From assembly GCA_038030265.1 (NCBI GenBank), contig CM075943.1:20460001-20524000 (forward strand): a DNA stretch of 64,000 nucleotides, read 5' to 3'. A program made the position numbers and the translations under genes. Of the stretch, positions 23,500-34,178 are shown in pieces. Source of the DNA: Corythucha ciliata (lineage: Eukaryota; Arthropoda; Insecta; Hemiptera; Tingidae). Below the pieces are notes generated by a model that ran no database searches, was not told where the DNA came from, and saw only the letters and a list, made by a program, of their open reading frames with translations. The first letter of the stretch is position 1; every line of letters begins with the position of its first letter.

Positions 23500-23659
23500 G
23501 AGACTTTCGAGACGAGACCGAGATTTTCGAGACGAGACCGAGACTTTCGAGACGAGACCGAGACTATCGAGACGAGACCGAGACTTTCGAGACGAGACCG
23601 AGACTTTCGAGACGAGACCGAGACTTTCGAGACGAGACCGACTTTTTAAGTACGAGACC
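23500..23659 (+). repeat. 20-bp minisatellite, seven units
   Basis: Same unit as at 18921, seven copies from 23500 plus the degenerate last unit. It shows expansion or contraction since the 4.58-kb tandem duplication. Confidence 0.95.
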
Positions 23660-23837
23660 GAGACCAAGACCGAGATCATCTTGCTAACGATGCGTCTCGG
23701 TCTCGTGCATCACTACGCGCCTCCCAAGGTGATGTTCATCTTGAGCAGTCCACATGTCATCCATGGCTTAATTGGTCTCTTCTTAGAAGGGTACGTTACT
23801 CAACTTGTCACCGTTGCTTCGCTAATTCTTAGAATAA

Positions 23838-24470
23838 TCATATCACAGAACACATTCCAGCACTCATATTTACATTTTTGCTAGAGTAAAATCTTTTCCC
23901 AATTTTCTGCTTCAACAAATTGTTCTTAATTTTCCGAGGATGTTCACAAATTCTGCTTATCATTCCGACAACAGCGATTTTTGCTAAAATCATGTCCCGG
24001 TCACTGATACAGCTAGAAACAACAGCTGTCTCAATTATACACTTTTTAGTTTTAATATTGCTAAAAACATGGTCTATGCATGTACCCTTACGACTATCCT
24101 TATTTACCCTGGTAGATGTATTTACAAAAGGCAAAAAACCATAACACGCTAAATTAGTTAAATATGATTCCGCTAGTTTACCTATCACATGACCAATAAT
24201 CTTATATACTTACTAATCTTACTATACTTATATTAATATTAAATCACCAATAATAATGCAGTCCTTATCCTTAGATAAAGCCCAGCAAATTTTCAAAACT
24301 CTCAATAAATCGATCCAAACTATTATTTGGTGATCTATACACAGCTATTAGATTTATAACATAGTTATGAAACTCAAACCCCACTTCAATGGAGCTGCAT
24401 CCAACCAATTCTAACTCCTGCACAGTTTTGATCGTTAATTTTTCTTCCATAAAAACCACTACCCCACTGT
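23838..24470 (-). pseudogene. Non-LTR endonuclease remnant, second copy
   Basis: Duplicate of 19231-19870. Here the upstream frame is open and shows IAVYRSPNNSLDRFIESFENLL, with the YRxPN motif of the endonuclease, then ACYGFLPFVNTSTRV and CIDHVFSNI. A stop and frame change separate the two parts. Confidence 0.68.
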
Positions 24471-24536
24471 TTTGATTTAAGTTAGATGTTGTGGAATATC
24501 TTTGATTTCCATTAATATTATAACATACACCTATTT

Positions 24537-24835
24537 GTTTTCACTTTTAGCAATGGAAGCGATTTTTCTCGGTTTTAACACCAAAGTTGCCTTCGCCAAA
24601 TTCAACTGTTAGGTGTATTTTCTATTACAGCCAAAAATTGGAATTTTTTCTATTTTAGCCGTGAATAAGAGCTTTCCCCACACTATAAATATGCGAATTA
24701 GTGATTTTCACAAATTTTAGCCGTGAAATTAGCACTTTATCCCAACTTTAGCAACGAAGTAGCGTTTTTATCCTGAGTATTAGCCTTTTTTCTCCGTTTT
24801 AGCCTCGAATTGGCGTTTTCATAAATTTGTGCGGC
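24537..24835 (-). repeat. Short family A array, second copy
   Basis: Copy of 19915-20205 in duplication unit 2. Confidence 0.8.
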
Positions 24836-24964
24836 TGACTTTTTTTGACTTTTTTTTACTTGACTTTTTTTTTTCGTGGTTAAAACGGAGAAAAATATGT
24901 AATTCAACACTAGCTAAAAATTATATTCCTCGTGTAATTAGAATTAAAGGCTTTAAAGGGGTCT

Positions 24965-25500
24965 CCTAAGCGTGCGTTCATAGTGATTAACCTTCACTGC
25001 GATACCTCGATGAGCGATGCCCCGATGAAACATCGATGAAGAACAAACATCAATAATTGTATGGGACTGTTCATAGTGAAGCACCCTCACTGCGATGTGA
25101 TCTTCGATACCTCGCTACTATCATCGATGACTTGAACCATATGGTTCTTCGACCCCCCTCCTGACCATTGCTTTTTTTTTTTTTTTTTTTTTTTTTTTTC
25201 AAAATAAGGGTTAAAGCTTGAAGGGGACAGGTGTGCGTGACTTACGTAAATTGTGTGAAGGTGGAATTTAAAAGATTTTGAAAAGAAAAAAAAAGGCAAC
25301 GGACAGGAGGGGGGTCGAAGAACCATATGGTTCAAGTCATCGATGATAGTAGCGAGGTATCGAAGATCACATCGCAGTGAGGGTGCTTCGCTATGAACAG
25401 TCCCATACAATTATTGATGTTTGTTCTTCATCGATGTTTCATCGTGGCATCGCTCATCGAGGTATCGCAGTGAAGGTGATTCACTATGAACGCACCCTAA
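24965..25500. mobile_element. Foldback element with about 190-bp arms
   Basis: Left arm 24965-25155 and right arm 25307-25500 are inverted copies, about 97% identical. The ends read (T)TAGGGTGCGTTCATAGTGA in the better-preserved arm. The centre contains a 30-base T-run. No coding capacity. A half copy lies at 20998-21300. Confidence 0.88.
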
Positions 25501-26111
25501 GTAATTTCCGCCCCGGTCACCGACAAGTGTAGTTTCGCCACTACATCTTGATTATACATATTTTCGAGTAAAAGGATAATTTTTCCCTGCCTTCAACAGT
25601 GAGAATATTGCGCGGCACTCCCCGTCCCTTGGCTTGGGCCAATTATTCCTCTATTGGCGGGGATAGGGGGGTCTAGAAGTTTCAGAGCTAAAATAGCCAG
25701 GGCATTGCATGTTTTTTGCGAGGGGGGATGAATAGAAAATTCGTTGCAGGGGGAGGGGATTTAGCCTGTGAAGTTTTTGGTTGTACCTATTTAATTTTTA
25801 CTATTAATTATTTAATTAACGTGGGTGCCAAATGGAATGGAAACCCGGCGGGACCGTCGATGTGCGGTTTGGGTAATCACTCGGGGCCGTGCCACAGATC
25901 GCCGTAGCCTTTATAAAAATCGAAGTGGGACAGTACGGTATCCGAATACAGACCCGCTGTGTGTGAAGCATGCATGCTCTGTGATGCTGCAGCCGTAGGC
26001 ACAGACGAAACAGTCACACAGCTACAGGAATGAGTCTCCTCCCTCTTCTTTATGGTATTTGCTGATTCACCCCCCACTCCCAGCCTGAAACCCAAATTTC
26101 GCGGCCGTGCC
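25501..26111. other. Intergenic, no gene seen
   Basis: Mixed-composition sequence, GC-richer than its surroundings from 25840. No conserved frame. The 25880-26060 part may belong to a larger SINE or transposon copy. Confidence 0.4.
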
Positions 26112-26403
26112 TGTCGATGGTTCAATATGGATACAATACTCGCTTCGTAACCCTCTGGACTCGAATCCAGCTATTGCCCATTTCATTATAATAAGGTAGC
26201 GGCGAGCTGTGGCACGACCTACTCGGCTTCGTTCAATGGGGCGGTATGAGTTCAGCAAACCGCGCACCGACCGAAACGCCCGTGTATTACAGTACGGGTG
26301 GGAAGTGCACAGCACTCAGAATCAGGGTACGGTGTATGAGCCCATGAGGAAGCGTTGGCGCCTGCCGGGTTTGGAGCCCGGCGCCCACTAATAATTATTA
26401 TTA
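26112..26403 (+). mobile_element. tRNA-derived SINE, intact copy
   Basis: The head has a tRNA-like Pol III B-box region with a T-arm stem (CTGG ACTCGAAT CCAG, 26156-26171) and a leader ATACAATACTCGCTTCG. The body includes CAAACCGCGCACCGACCGAA and GAAGTGCACAGC. The tail is a TAATAATTATTATTA simple repeat. A second copy of the same head and body is found split at 60840-60973 and 62940-63065, which defines the family. Confidence 0.7.
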
Positions 26404-26404
26404 A

Positions 26405-26800
26405 GGGGGGGTTTCAGGCGGGTTTCCTCGACCCCTTCCCGGTCACCCCTCGCCTAAACTTCGCACATGATTTTTGGCTCCATTTCTGCATCAATATTCG
26501 ATTTAAAAGTCTTATTTTAATCTTCAGGAAGTTCTACAGTAACGTTAGATCTTGCTTTTTCAATTTTTTCCCCTAAAATAACCCCAAAACACTTTGAATT
26601 CAAATGTGTTTCGAGGTAATATATCAAGGATGAAATTTGGAAAAGCAAGATCTAACGTCACTGTAGAACTTCCTGAAGATTAAAATAAGACTTTGAAATC
26701 GAATATTGGTGCAGAAATGGAGCCAAAATTTATGTGCGAAGTTTGGGCGAGGGGTGACTGGGAAGGGGTCGAGGAAACCCGCCTGAAACCCCACCTTGAC
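26405..26800. mobile_element. Inverted-repeat element, about 150-bp arms
   Basis: Arms 26405-26556 and 26640-26800 are near-identical in opposite orientation (TTCAGGAAGTTCTACAGT and its complement; TTCCTCGACCCCTTCCC and its complement). Loop of about 85 bp. No coding capacity; typical MITE or foldback design. Starts two bases after the SINE tail. Confidence 0.88.
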
Positions 26801-27004
26801 CCCAATTTCGCGGATTTGGCACTAAATCAATTCGTTCTTTTAGTCCTTTCAAAACCCCAATTTTGCGGAATTGACACTCTCACGCAAATCCATTTCGCAT
26901 TACATAAAAATCTGATAGCCATGGAAAAAAATATATACCTATAGTACAAATTAAATAATGTAAAAAAATTATTTTTCTTTTTTCTTTGTTTGGATAGATT
27001 TGTT
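26801..27004. other. Short family C stretch and AT-rich spacer
   Basis: Two or three family C-like units at 26800-26900 (CCCCAATTTCGCGGATTTGG), then AT-rich sequence. Confidence 0.5.
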
Positions 27005-27010
27005 TTTATT
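27005..27010 (-). terminator. PLIN: Candidate polyadenylation signal of perilipin
   Basis: AATAAA on the minus strand, 347 nt past the perilipin stop. An ATTAAA at 27208-27213 is closer and equally possible. Confidence 0.4.
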
Positions 27011-27356
27011 TGATATTTTTTAACAATTTAAAAAACCCCTCTGCCAGAAGACGTTGGAAATCAATTCAAAGAAACTTTGAGAAAAACACGCCCCCGGACA
27101 GAAAATACGGTCGTTAAAAAATATAAAATATATAATGTAAATATTTTTTGTCTTATACGAATATTTCAAAAGTGCATGTTGATAACACATTTAACATAAT
27201 TAATTAATTTAATTGAACGCCCCTCTAACTCTACTTTCTACAACGCGATATTTGGCAACTTTGCCCTCAGAAATATTTCTGATTATTCAATTGCATAAAT
27301 TGAATTATCTAGTATGGAATTCAATGAAAGCAATGGTCATCCCCACATTTGGAATG

Positions 27357-27589
27357 TTACTGGGCATTATCGGACGAATGTTCCGAGCTGACGTCAGAGC
27401 CTTCTTCGTCCGACAATTGATCACCAGTTGAGGCTGAAGACTGTGAAGATCTTGAAATAGCTTTTTGATTCGATCTGGATTTTCGGTTACTCAAAGAACG
27501 GTAAACCCGTCGTCCCACTTTCACGGACAAAGTGCCAACGGTGTGAGCCGTGTGCATGACTTTATCGTCACACTCTGAACTCGGATGAG
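27357..27589 (-). CDS. PLIN: Perilipin last exon
   Basis: 233 nt. Completes the split proline, then HPSSECDDKVMHTAHTV, SVKVGRRVYRSLSNRKSRS and the acidic serine-rich end with TAA at 27357-27359. The acceptor is TTATAG. The basic segment followed by an acidic tail resembles phosphorylatable ends of insect perilipins. Confidence 0.9.
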
Positions 27590-28797
27590 CTATAATTGTC
27601 GTTGGGTATAAAACACATTATGTTTAACACGAGCGAACAACATGAGAGAGATTTTTGAAAATCCTTACGGTGAATTATTTCTTCTCCCTCAGAGGGTGGC
27701 AAGTAGTAATCGATATATCTGTCGGCGATGTTAGACGTTCGGTCTAAACCGAGCAAAGCCAAATGCCCGACCGGTGTGCTGGACAAAACGACGTTGGCCT
27801 TTTCCCAACCCTTGTTAGTAATTTCTTGGACTTTTTCGACAGGAGTTGACGTTGCAACAAAGTTCTTGGCGTTCTCGTACATCTGAAATTCACAAATAAC
27901 TATTCAAAAAATCTACTGCAAAAAAAGAGTTCAAAACACGATTTATATTTAACACTTTGTACCTGAATAGGTTGTTCTTTCACGATTGGCACTTTATCCT
28001 GCAGGACTTCCACGCCTTTACACAGAGTTTGATCGATTACTTTGATGGGCTGCTGAAATTTATTAGCCACGGGGGCCACTGTAAAAAGTGCCAAAGCCAC
28101 GGCCAATTCAGCGGAATCAAGTGTCCAATTGATTAGACTGTTTGATCGTTTGACACGTTTGTAGACATCAGTAGAAGTATTACAAGCCATGTCGACTAAG
28201 GGTATTTCTCGAAGTTTGTTCAGGACTTGTAAATTTGGCACTTCCACTTCCGCCGTCCTAAAGAAAAAAAAATCAAAAGTCATAATGTTATATGATTCAT
28301 CACTATTAGTCTAACTGATGGGAGGAAGGAGAAATGAGAAAAATCCCCCAATCAATCATTTTTGTCTTCAGATGGCGATTTAAAAACAATTTAACCAAAC
28401 GTTTTTTTTACAGATTGTTCTTATTCTATCGAAACTGCTAAATTTCGGGCCCTTCTCTGTTTGGTACGATACGTTTTTTCAAGGGCAATTTTTATAATTC
28501 ATGGACGCATAAAGTTTCATCTAGTGTAGTATAGGTACTGTAAAATAATACATCACGACGAATTTTTATTTTTCAATCTATGGAAATAAAACGTTCGATT
28601 GATGTTGGTAAGGTGCGTGGTGACGAGTGACGACCCTGCTCGGCAATCAAAACTGTGCGTCAGTGTACTGTGTTGGCATTTTTATTTCTCTATTGTTCAC
28701 TAAATTCATTTCAAGCGCTGGGAGTGAAATATAATTGCAAAGTAGGGGCCATGGATATCCAGTCACCTCAAGCTTACGTTACACAAGACATTCTCAT
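27357..28797 (-). CDS. PLIN: Perilipin, lipid droplet coat protein
   Basis: Coats lipid droplets and controls lipase access to stored fat; cytosolic face of the droplet. Three certain exons give 246 residues. The PAT domain is VPNLQVLNKLREIPLVDMA, RVKRSNSLINWTLDSAE, ANKFQQPIKVIDQTLCKGVE and VPIVKEQPIQ, close to insect Lsd-1 and Lsd-2. It is followed by MYENAKNFV, LLGLDRTSNIADRYIDYYLP, and a serine-rich acidic tail (SDEEGSDVSSEHSSDNAQ). Junctions are GT-AG with introns of 80 and 79 bp. The first exon must end in phase 2. A 20-nt exon at 28778-28797 supplies an ATG and fits that phase, giving about 253 residues. This is shorter than Drosophila Lsd-1 or Lsd-2 (430 and 350), so the central region is compact or alternative exons are missed. 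The precise N-terminus is inferred. Confidence 0.9.
27669..27882 (-). CDS. PLIN: Perilipin penultimate exon
   Basis: 214 nt, MYENAKNFVATSTPVEKVQ through PPSEGEEIIH plus one base. The methionine here is internal (phase 0 acceptor TTTCAG). The donor is GTAAGG. Carries the IADRYIDYYLP block shared by arthropod perilipins. Confidence 0.93.
27963..28257 (-). CDS. PLIN: Perilipin PAT-domain exon
   Basis: 295 nt, TAEVEVPNLQVLNKL through VKEQPIQ, donor GTACAA, acceptor TTTAG after a long T-run. It holds almost the whole PAT domain. Confidence 0.95.
28778..28797 (-). CDS. PLIN: Candidate perilipin first coding exon
   Basis: 20 coding nt: ATG AGA ATG TCT TGT GTA AC, then donor GTAAGC. The phase-2 end joins the G of the PAT exon to give MRMSCVTTAEVEVPN or, from the second ATG, MSCVTTAEVEVPN. 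A possible upstream acceptor TTGCAG lies at about 28806-28811. The fit of phase and donor is good, but an exon this short can arise by chance. Confidence 0.42.
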
Positions 28798-30026
28798 TTT
28801 AATTTGATACTCTGCAACTTCTGCTTTGTTTAAAGCAAGTTCCCTCACATTGTGCACTTAAAGAGCTTGATTCATTCATTACAGTTGTTAGTGAAAAGAT
28901 AGGCACAATAATTGTAAATATGTCTAGCTAACAATTCGTTTCTGTAAAAATTGTAGCGCGTGAGAACACGCCTTTCAACAAAAAATGAGATATAGAATTA
29001 TTAAAAACCTTATCGGAAATCGCTGTCAAAAGATGTACTAGAAAGAACAAAAAAATACAGTCATCGACCTCTGCTCTTCTTGAGATAGCTTCAGACTTTT
29101 ACCAAGATCACACCTCTCCCATAACTTACCCCTTGGAAAGTTCGAGATTCTTATGTCGTATTTTAAAATCCAGCCCTTTCGTCTTTCCTTCACAGTTAAT
29201 ACTTTCACTCGAAAGATGGGAGAGTCCCAAGTTGTTTGATTATGGAACGTTCAAATGTGACCCCTCTTCACCTCAAAACGATCATAGACAATGTGAAAGC
29301 AACGATAAAAAAGAACGTTAAGTAACACAAAACTTGAAAAGGCGAAGATTCCCACTAATTGAATTTTAAATCGAGACACTCATTGTCAGCAAATTAAGCT
29401 TTATTGCAGTTTTGGGAAGCTCGTGTTTGGAATGCAATGCGCTGCTTGCGTAATAGTTGAAATCTGGTGTGAAATTTTAAATAGTGTGCCTATTCAAACT
29501 TTTTAAACAAATCTATTCTCTGTCGCACCATATTAACAGAATTTACAGCAGACAATACAAGTAGGAAAAATTGTCTATTGCCCAAAACACGTGGACCATT
29601 CGAAAAATTACCTGCTATGTAACGTGTATCTATCTATATGTATCTATCTCAAGAAAACAAATTTCCTCGATTGGAAATTTATGCTGGAAAACTTCGAAAA
29701 ACTTGTGTTACATAACAAAAATACGGAAATTAGGTAAAGGATTTACAAAAATGAAAAAAAGTGTGGCATTCACGATACCGGCCGGCGTTATTTTATTAAC
29801 TTAATTCGAATATGTAACAGACAGAGCTAAAATGGAGAAAGGTACTAGTTAGCAAAGAGTTTTCGCATCAATAACATAAATAAACATTTAATCGTGATGA
29901 AAACTAGTACCATCGAAATGCGAATCATAGCACGAGTTGCATGACATGACATAATAAATAGTACGATGTCCTTAGTCCATGAAGACAATGGTTTAGTAAT
30001 AATGCTATGCTTAAATGGTTAACTTA
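28798..30026. other. Perilipin 5' region, probable intron
   Basis: AT-rich, no conserved frame. Likely the first intron of perilipin if transcription starts near 30115. Confidence 0.4.
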
Positions 30027-30117
30027 CATTATTGTTGAGCTGAAAAGACTGTGGTGACTGTCAGAGGTTAACGATTAAAGTCAATATCAGGGTAAAGCTA
30101 CGTCAGGATTTAACTGA
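30027..30117 (-). promoter_or_regulatory. Possible perilipin 5' UTR exon and initiator
   Basis: On the minus strand TCAGTT (30112-30117) matches the arthropod initiator. About 85 nt later comes AAT followed by the strong donor GTAAGT. This would be a non-coding first exon spliced to 28778-28797. No TATA box was seen. Another donor-like GTAAGT with CAAGGG before it lies at about 29113-29118. Confidence 0.3.
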
Positions 30118-30388
30118 TTCGAGTTTAACGAAGGAATAAACGCTCAACGCTGTGAGCGAGACACGTACTCGTTGGTGTGACTCAGTTTTCCTTTTCCTGC
30201 ACAGACTACACCACCCCACCTTTCTCCCTACCACAATGACGTTCAATCAAAGGCTTGGATCGCCTTTAACTTTCGTTTCCTGATGTTTTTCTTTCTCCTT
30301 TTTTCTCCCTTACATTATGCTTACAAATATTATTCTTCATTCCAGGTTCAAGACAGAATTAATAAAACATCTGCTATCAATACTGTGC

Positions 30389-30664
30389 GGGGCCTATTCT
30401 CTAACAAAAAAACAATGGCCCCGTTGTAAAACTCAAGAAATTTCTTAGCACTTGGTCAGCACTTGATGAGGTTTTGTTTTCAACAAATGTGAAATAAGAG
30501 GGAAAGATTAATCGCAATTAATCGTGTTATAGTTATACGACGGACCCAATTATTATGTTTTTCGTGGCAATATGTAAATTTCATCATATGTTCGAAAAAA
30601 TTATTAATGAAATATTGCTATGAAAAACATGTTGCTTTTGTTTTCTAGAGAATAGCAAGCGCCG
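30389..30664. mobile_element. MITE, CCTATTCTCTAACA family, copy 1
   Basis: The left end GGGGCCTATTCTCTAACAAA and the inverted right end GCTATTCTCTAGAAAACAAA face each other over 276 bp. Shares ends and internal ATATTGCT- and AAATTTCA-like words with the copies at 49155 and 56855, but the interior is more diverged. Confidence 0.5.
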
Positions 30665-32203
30665 AGTCCAGTTAAGATATTGGACGACACGGTCGGTTTA
30701 GTGAATTAGGGATATAGCTAGGAAGTTCCTGTACAGCCGGTGCGACTATATCGGCCCCGAACCTTGAGCTAGAGGGCCTCCTCTTAGTCTTCTTAGCTTT
30801 GAATGAATAGCTGACGAAATTCACCACAACCTTTTCACCAGCATTGACTTCTTGCTATTCGTAATAGTTTCCAGGTTGCACGCGACTCAGCAAAATTGAA
30901 AAAAAAAAATGTGTTAAATATGCGAGTCCCTCAGACAATGGCTGAATTGAGAAATGCAGGTGGTTTTGGCCAAAACGCCCCTCTATTAGGGTAGTGTACA
31001 TCAGAGACAGAATCCCTCAAAGTGGCCAAAAATGAGGGCCTCTTGCGTCAGGGCTTTCCCTTGGACATCAGGGCTAATGCGATCACGGGGGCCGCTATAT
31101 CAACGGGAAAATTCGTGCGGCCTCGGAAAATACATATTTAAATAGGTAGATACATATTTGACAATTTACCTTAGTAACCAATTATCTCGTCGATTCGTTA
31201 AATGGTAATTTGTTGATATTCTGTAAAATATTTATAAATTTAAAACCGGGGAGGGGGGGGGGAATGAATAATTTCAACGCCTGTAGCAGCTCTCCTTTAC
31301 GGTGGCTATATCAATTTGAAAATTTCAACAAGTCAAACCAGCAATCGAGGCTTAACGTGTTTCCTATTTCATTCTCATACATTTTTAAAAATTAATTTGA
31401 AAATAACAAAATCTAATTTAGAAAAATTGGCCAGTTTATCGATGGGGAATTTGAGTTGCGGTCATTTCAAGCGATCGCACAAGGGAATCTGACTAAAATC
31501 CAGGGACAAGATTGATTTGGCGCAAAAAAAGAGTTGCAACGCATTCCAAGCCGTATAGCAACTGTGTCGCTTCACAGCTAGCTTTAAAATTTTAGACATA
31601 ACTTCTGATGGTAAACCAGACCAAGATTTGGAGTGATCGATTATTGAGTGAGGGGAGGCGGGTGTCTCGACTCAAATTATGGTCCGAGTTCACACAGCAA
31701 ATTGTTCACAGTTTGGTGCTTTCATCTCTTTTTTGCACTTTTTCCATTCGTAACAGCAAAGGCTACGTGTGCTTTCACCATTGGCAGATTTACGGTGTGG
31801 GTTTTGAACCCTCCCTCCCTTAATGTGCTTGAGTTAATGCGCTGATTTACAGCTAAGATAGAGTAATGTGGTACGTGTTTCACGGCTAAAATAAAAATAA
31901 AAAAGCCGCCGCTAAAATTGGGAAAATAATATAAATAGCGCTAATTCTCGCCAGAAATTGAAAAAAAGAAAGTTTCTCAAATGTTTGGGACATGAAGTTT
32001 GTTCCTGATATAGGCGCCTTTTATACCGAGTAGATGCGACTTGATCATGCGATGAAAATTGGTTGCTCTGAAATGAAATTTTGTGCTCTTTCCAATGAGC
32101 TTCTTGGTTTTGGTGTTGGACCAATTAATTATTAAGCATGTAACAAGCATATTTTGATAAAAGTAGCGACTAGCCACAAATACCTGAAGATGGCTGATTC
32201 TAA
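30665..32203. other. Intergenic, no gene seen
   Basis: AT-rich, with a poly-G run at 31250-31261 and three or four weak family A-like units at 31870-31970. Open frames around 31608-31845 lack domain signal. Confidence 0.5.
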
Positions 32204-32348
32204 TAGCGTTTTCTAATTGCATGAAGTTCTCCTCCGGAGCAATTTATTTCCACCTATCTTCTTCATTAACATAGTATGTTTCAATTCAGAGAGGACGGCT
32301 GGAAATCATCTGCTCTGGAGCAGAACTATATGCTAAAGCAAAACGCTA
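32204..32348. mobile_element. Palindromic MITE, TAGCGTT family, copy 3
   Basis: 145 bp, starts TAGCGTTTTCTAATTGCA and ends with an inverted GCAAAACGCTA. The inner words TTTCCACCTATCTTC, ATTAACATA and GAGGACGGCTGGAAAT match the 18224 copy, but diverged by perhaps 25%. Confidence 0.75.
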
Positions 32349-32374
32349 CTAAAGAAAACGAAAAGGAATTTCAA

Positions 32375-32600
32375 CAAATGTTACATAGTCATTTTGGCCC
32401 CAAATAACGTGCCCCCCAGTAGACACCCAGTAGAGGCTCTGAAAATGGCCCAACTGATTCTGCGTACCATAAAATATGGCTGAACTGATAATTCGCGCCC
32501 TGAAGATGCCTAAACAGATGATTCTTGCTCTGAAAACTGAAAAATGGACCATTCGCGAACTAATGGCCAAGCCAATGAACCAAACTGAAAATGTCCATAA
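32375..32600 (+). repeat. Family B degenerate 30-bp array
   Basis: About seven diverged units of the type ATTCGCGCCCTGAAAATGGC followed by CAAACTGAC. Same period and same ATTCGCG core as family A. Confidence 0.7.
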
Positions 32601-32623
32601 TTATTTGACCCTTAATAACAGCA

Positions 32624-33086
32624 AAAATGTTGGTGTTTGATGAATGAAGACTGCGTGATTGATGATTCACGGATTGTGTGGAGGACCACACGATACTTCC
32701 ATGTTCCCGTTTTTGGCGTTCATCAATAATGCATAAAAAAAAAAAAAATAAACAAGAAAACTTCCACGGCCGTATCAATTTTTTCAGTGCTCCGACGCTT
32801 CCGATTTCATGCTGGTTAAAGGGTAATAACATGGGCGCGTTAGTCGAAAAATATGAAATAAAACTCGAACGCCCATGTTACCCTTTAACCAGTATGAAAT
32901 CGGAAGCGTCGGAGCACTGAAAAAATTGATACGGCCATGGAAGTTTTCTTGTTTATTTTTTTTTTTTTATGCATTATTGATGAACGCCAAAAACGGGAAC
33001 ATGGAAGTATCGTGTGTCCTCCACACAATCCGTGAATCATCAATCACGCAGTCTTCATTCATCAAACACCAACATTTCCATAACCC
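32624..33086. repeat. Large near-perfect palindrome
   Basis: Arms of about 214 bp (32624-32837 and 32870-33086) with a 32-bp loop. Arm identity looks above 95% (CATGGGCG/CGCCCATG flank the loop; GCATTATTGATGAACGCC and complement further out). It could extrude as a cruciform, and should be hard to clone and sequence. No coding capacity; a recent foldback element is likely. Confidence 0.92.
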
Positions 33087-34178
33087 TAAATCCAAAAAAA
33101 TTCTTGGTCGCACATAATCAATAATCAACCCTCAGCCCACATCGACTAATCTTCAATTACCCACCCTTATCAATCAACGACTATAACCATCAATCGTCCC
33201 TCAATTTTCAATCCTCCTTCAATCATTCGTCTTCGTTCTTTCATACAAAATCCTCCTTCAATTGTCTGTCTTCGTTCTTTCATACCAAAAAATAGAAAAC
33301 AGTCCAAAATGCAATACTCAGTCGAAAACAGGTGATTTTAGGTCCTTTGACCATTTTGGAACAACAATTTCGAAAAGCTGTAGCCCGTTCCATATTCATC
33401 GTGGAAAATTACTTTACATACAAAATTTGTTAGAAATTTATTGCTCAACAAGTTATGTGAGTGAAGATTTTCCTGTAAAGTAACTCATTTTCGGGATATT
33501 TAGAAGAAACTAAAAGAAGTGCTCAATAATTTTGGTTTTTGGGCTGCCTAAAAATTGTACGATCTTTTCAGAGTTCGCATTTTTTTTCTCGAACACTTCT
33601 GACCTACACATACAAGATGGCAAAAAAATGCCCGTGAGTAACAGTGAAAGAGGTTTGTTTTCGGCAACTTTGTAGTCAATTCGCATGGAAATTGAACGAG
33701 AAATCTTAACAAAATAGTTACAAAATTCCAGGACCAATTGTTTCGAGTTTAATACCGAAAATATTATTCCGCTACGGGAAGAGCAGGCCTGGAAAATGAT
33801 TTACCTTCAAAACAAAGGTCATACTCGCGTTTTTCATGCCAAGAAACAACTAGATTTAGATTACTATGTAAATCTGTGGCGAATAATTTTTAACGCAGTC
33901 ACGCCAAATCGATCTCCTCCCACAATTTTCTCTTAATCTCAGTTTTGTTTGGGTACAAATATTTGCAATTAAGATACAAAGGGGCTCTAGAGGCCCTTTT
34001 CTGCAATTTCGACCGTCATTTTTTGCTACTGGTCCTTTTGCGCTAAAAACGACGATTTTGGCCAAAAAAAAGTTGCATTTTTTCGGCAACATTGTGGTCA
34101 ATTCGCAAGGAAATTTCACGAGGAATCCGAAAAAAATATCAAAAAAATTCTGGAATGACTTGTTCTGAAGTTATATCC
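33087..34178. other. Intergenic with dispersed repeat
   Basis: 33760-33860 matches 35285-35390 directly (CTACGGGAAGA / GTACGGGAAGA, AAAACAAAGGTCA, CAAGAAA/CTAAGAAATAG). Also 33655-33720 and 34075-34140 share a diverged block (TTTTCGGCAAC..TGTGGTCAATTCGCA). No gene recognised. Confidence 0.5.

Larger units (their letters stand above)
21873..25170 (+). repeat. Second tandem duplication, unit 2
   Basis: Same order of contents as unit 1 but with seven instead of four minisatellite units. It also lacks a few bases in the endonuclease remnant (around 24342), and has a T-run at 25170-25199 followed by the complete foldback element. Confidence 0.93.

Noticed and set aside
23462..23884. 140-codon protein rich in RDRDFRDETET
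   Set aside because: Artefact of the 20-bp minisatellite, which cycles through all frames.
27900..28283. Perilipin starting with MTFDFFFFR
   Set aside because: Those residues come from the T-run and acceptor of the upstream intron; the coding exon starts at 28257.
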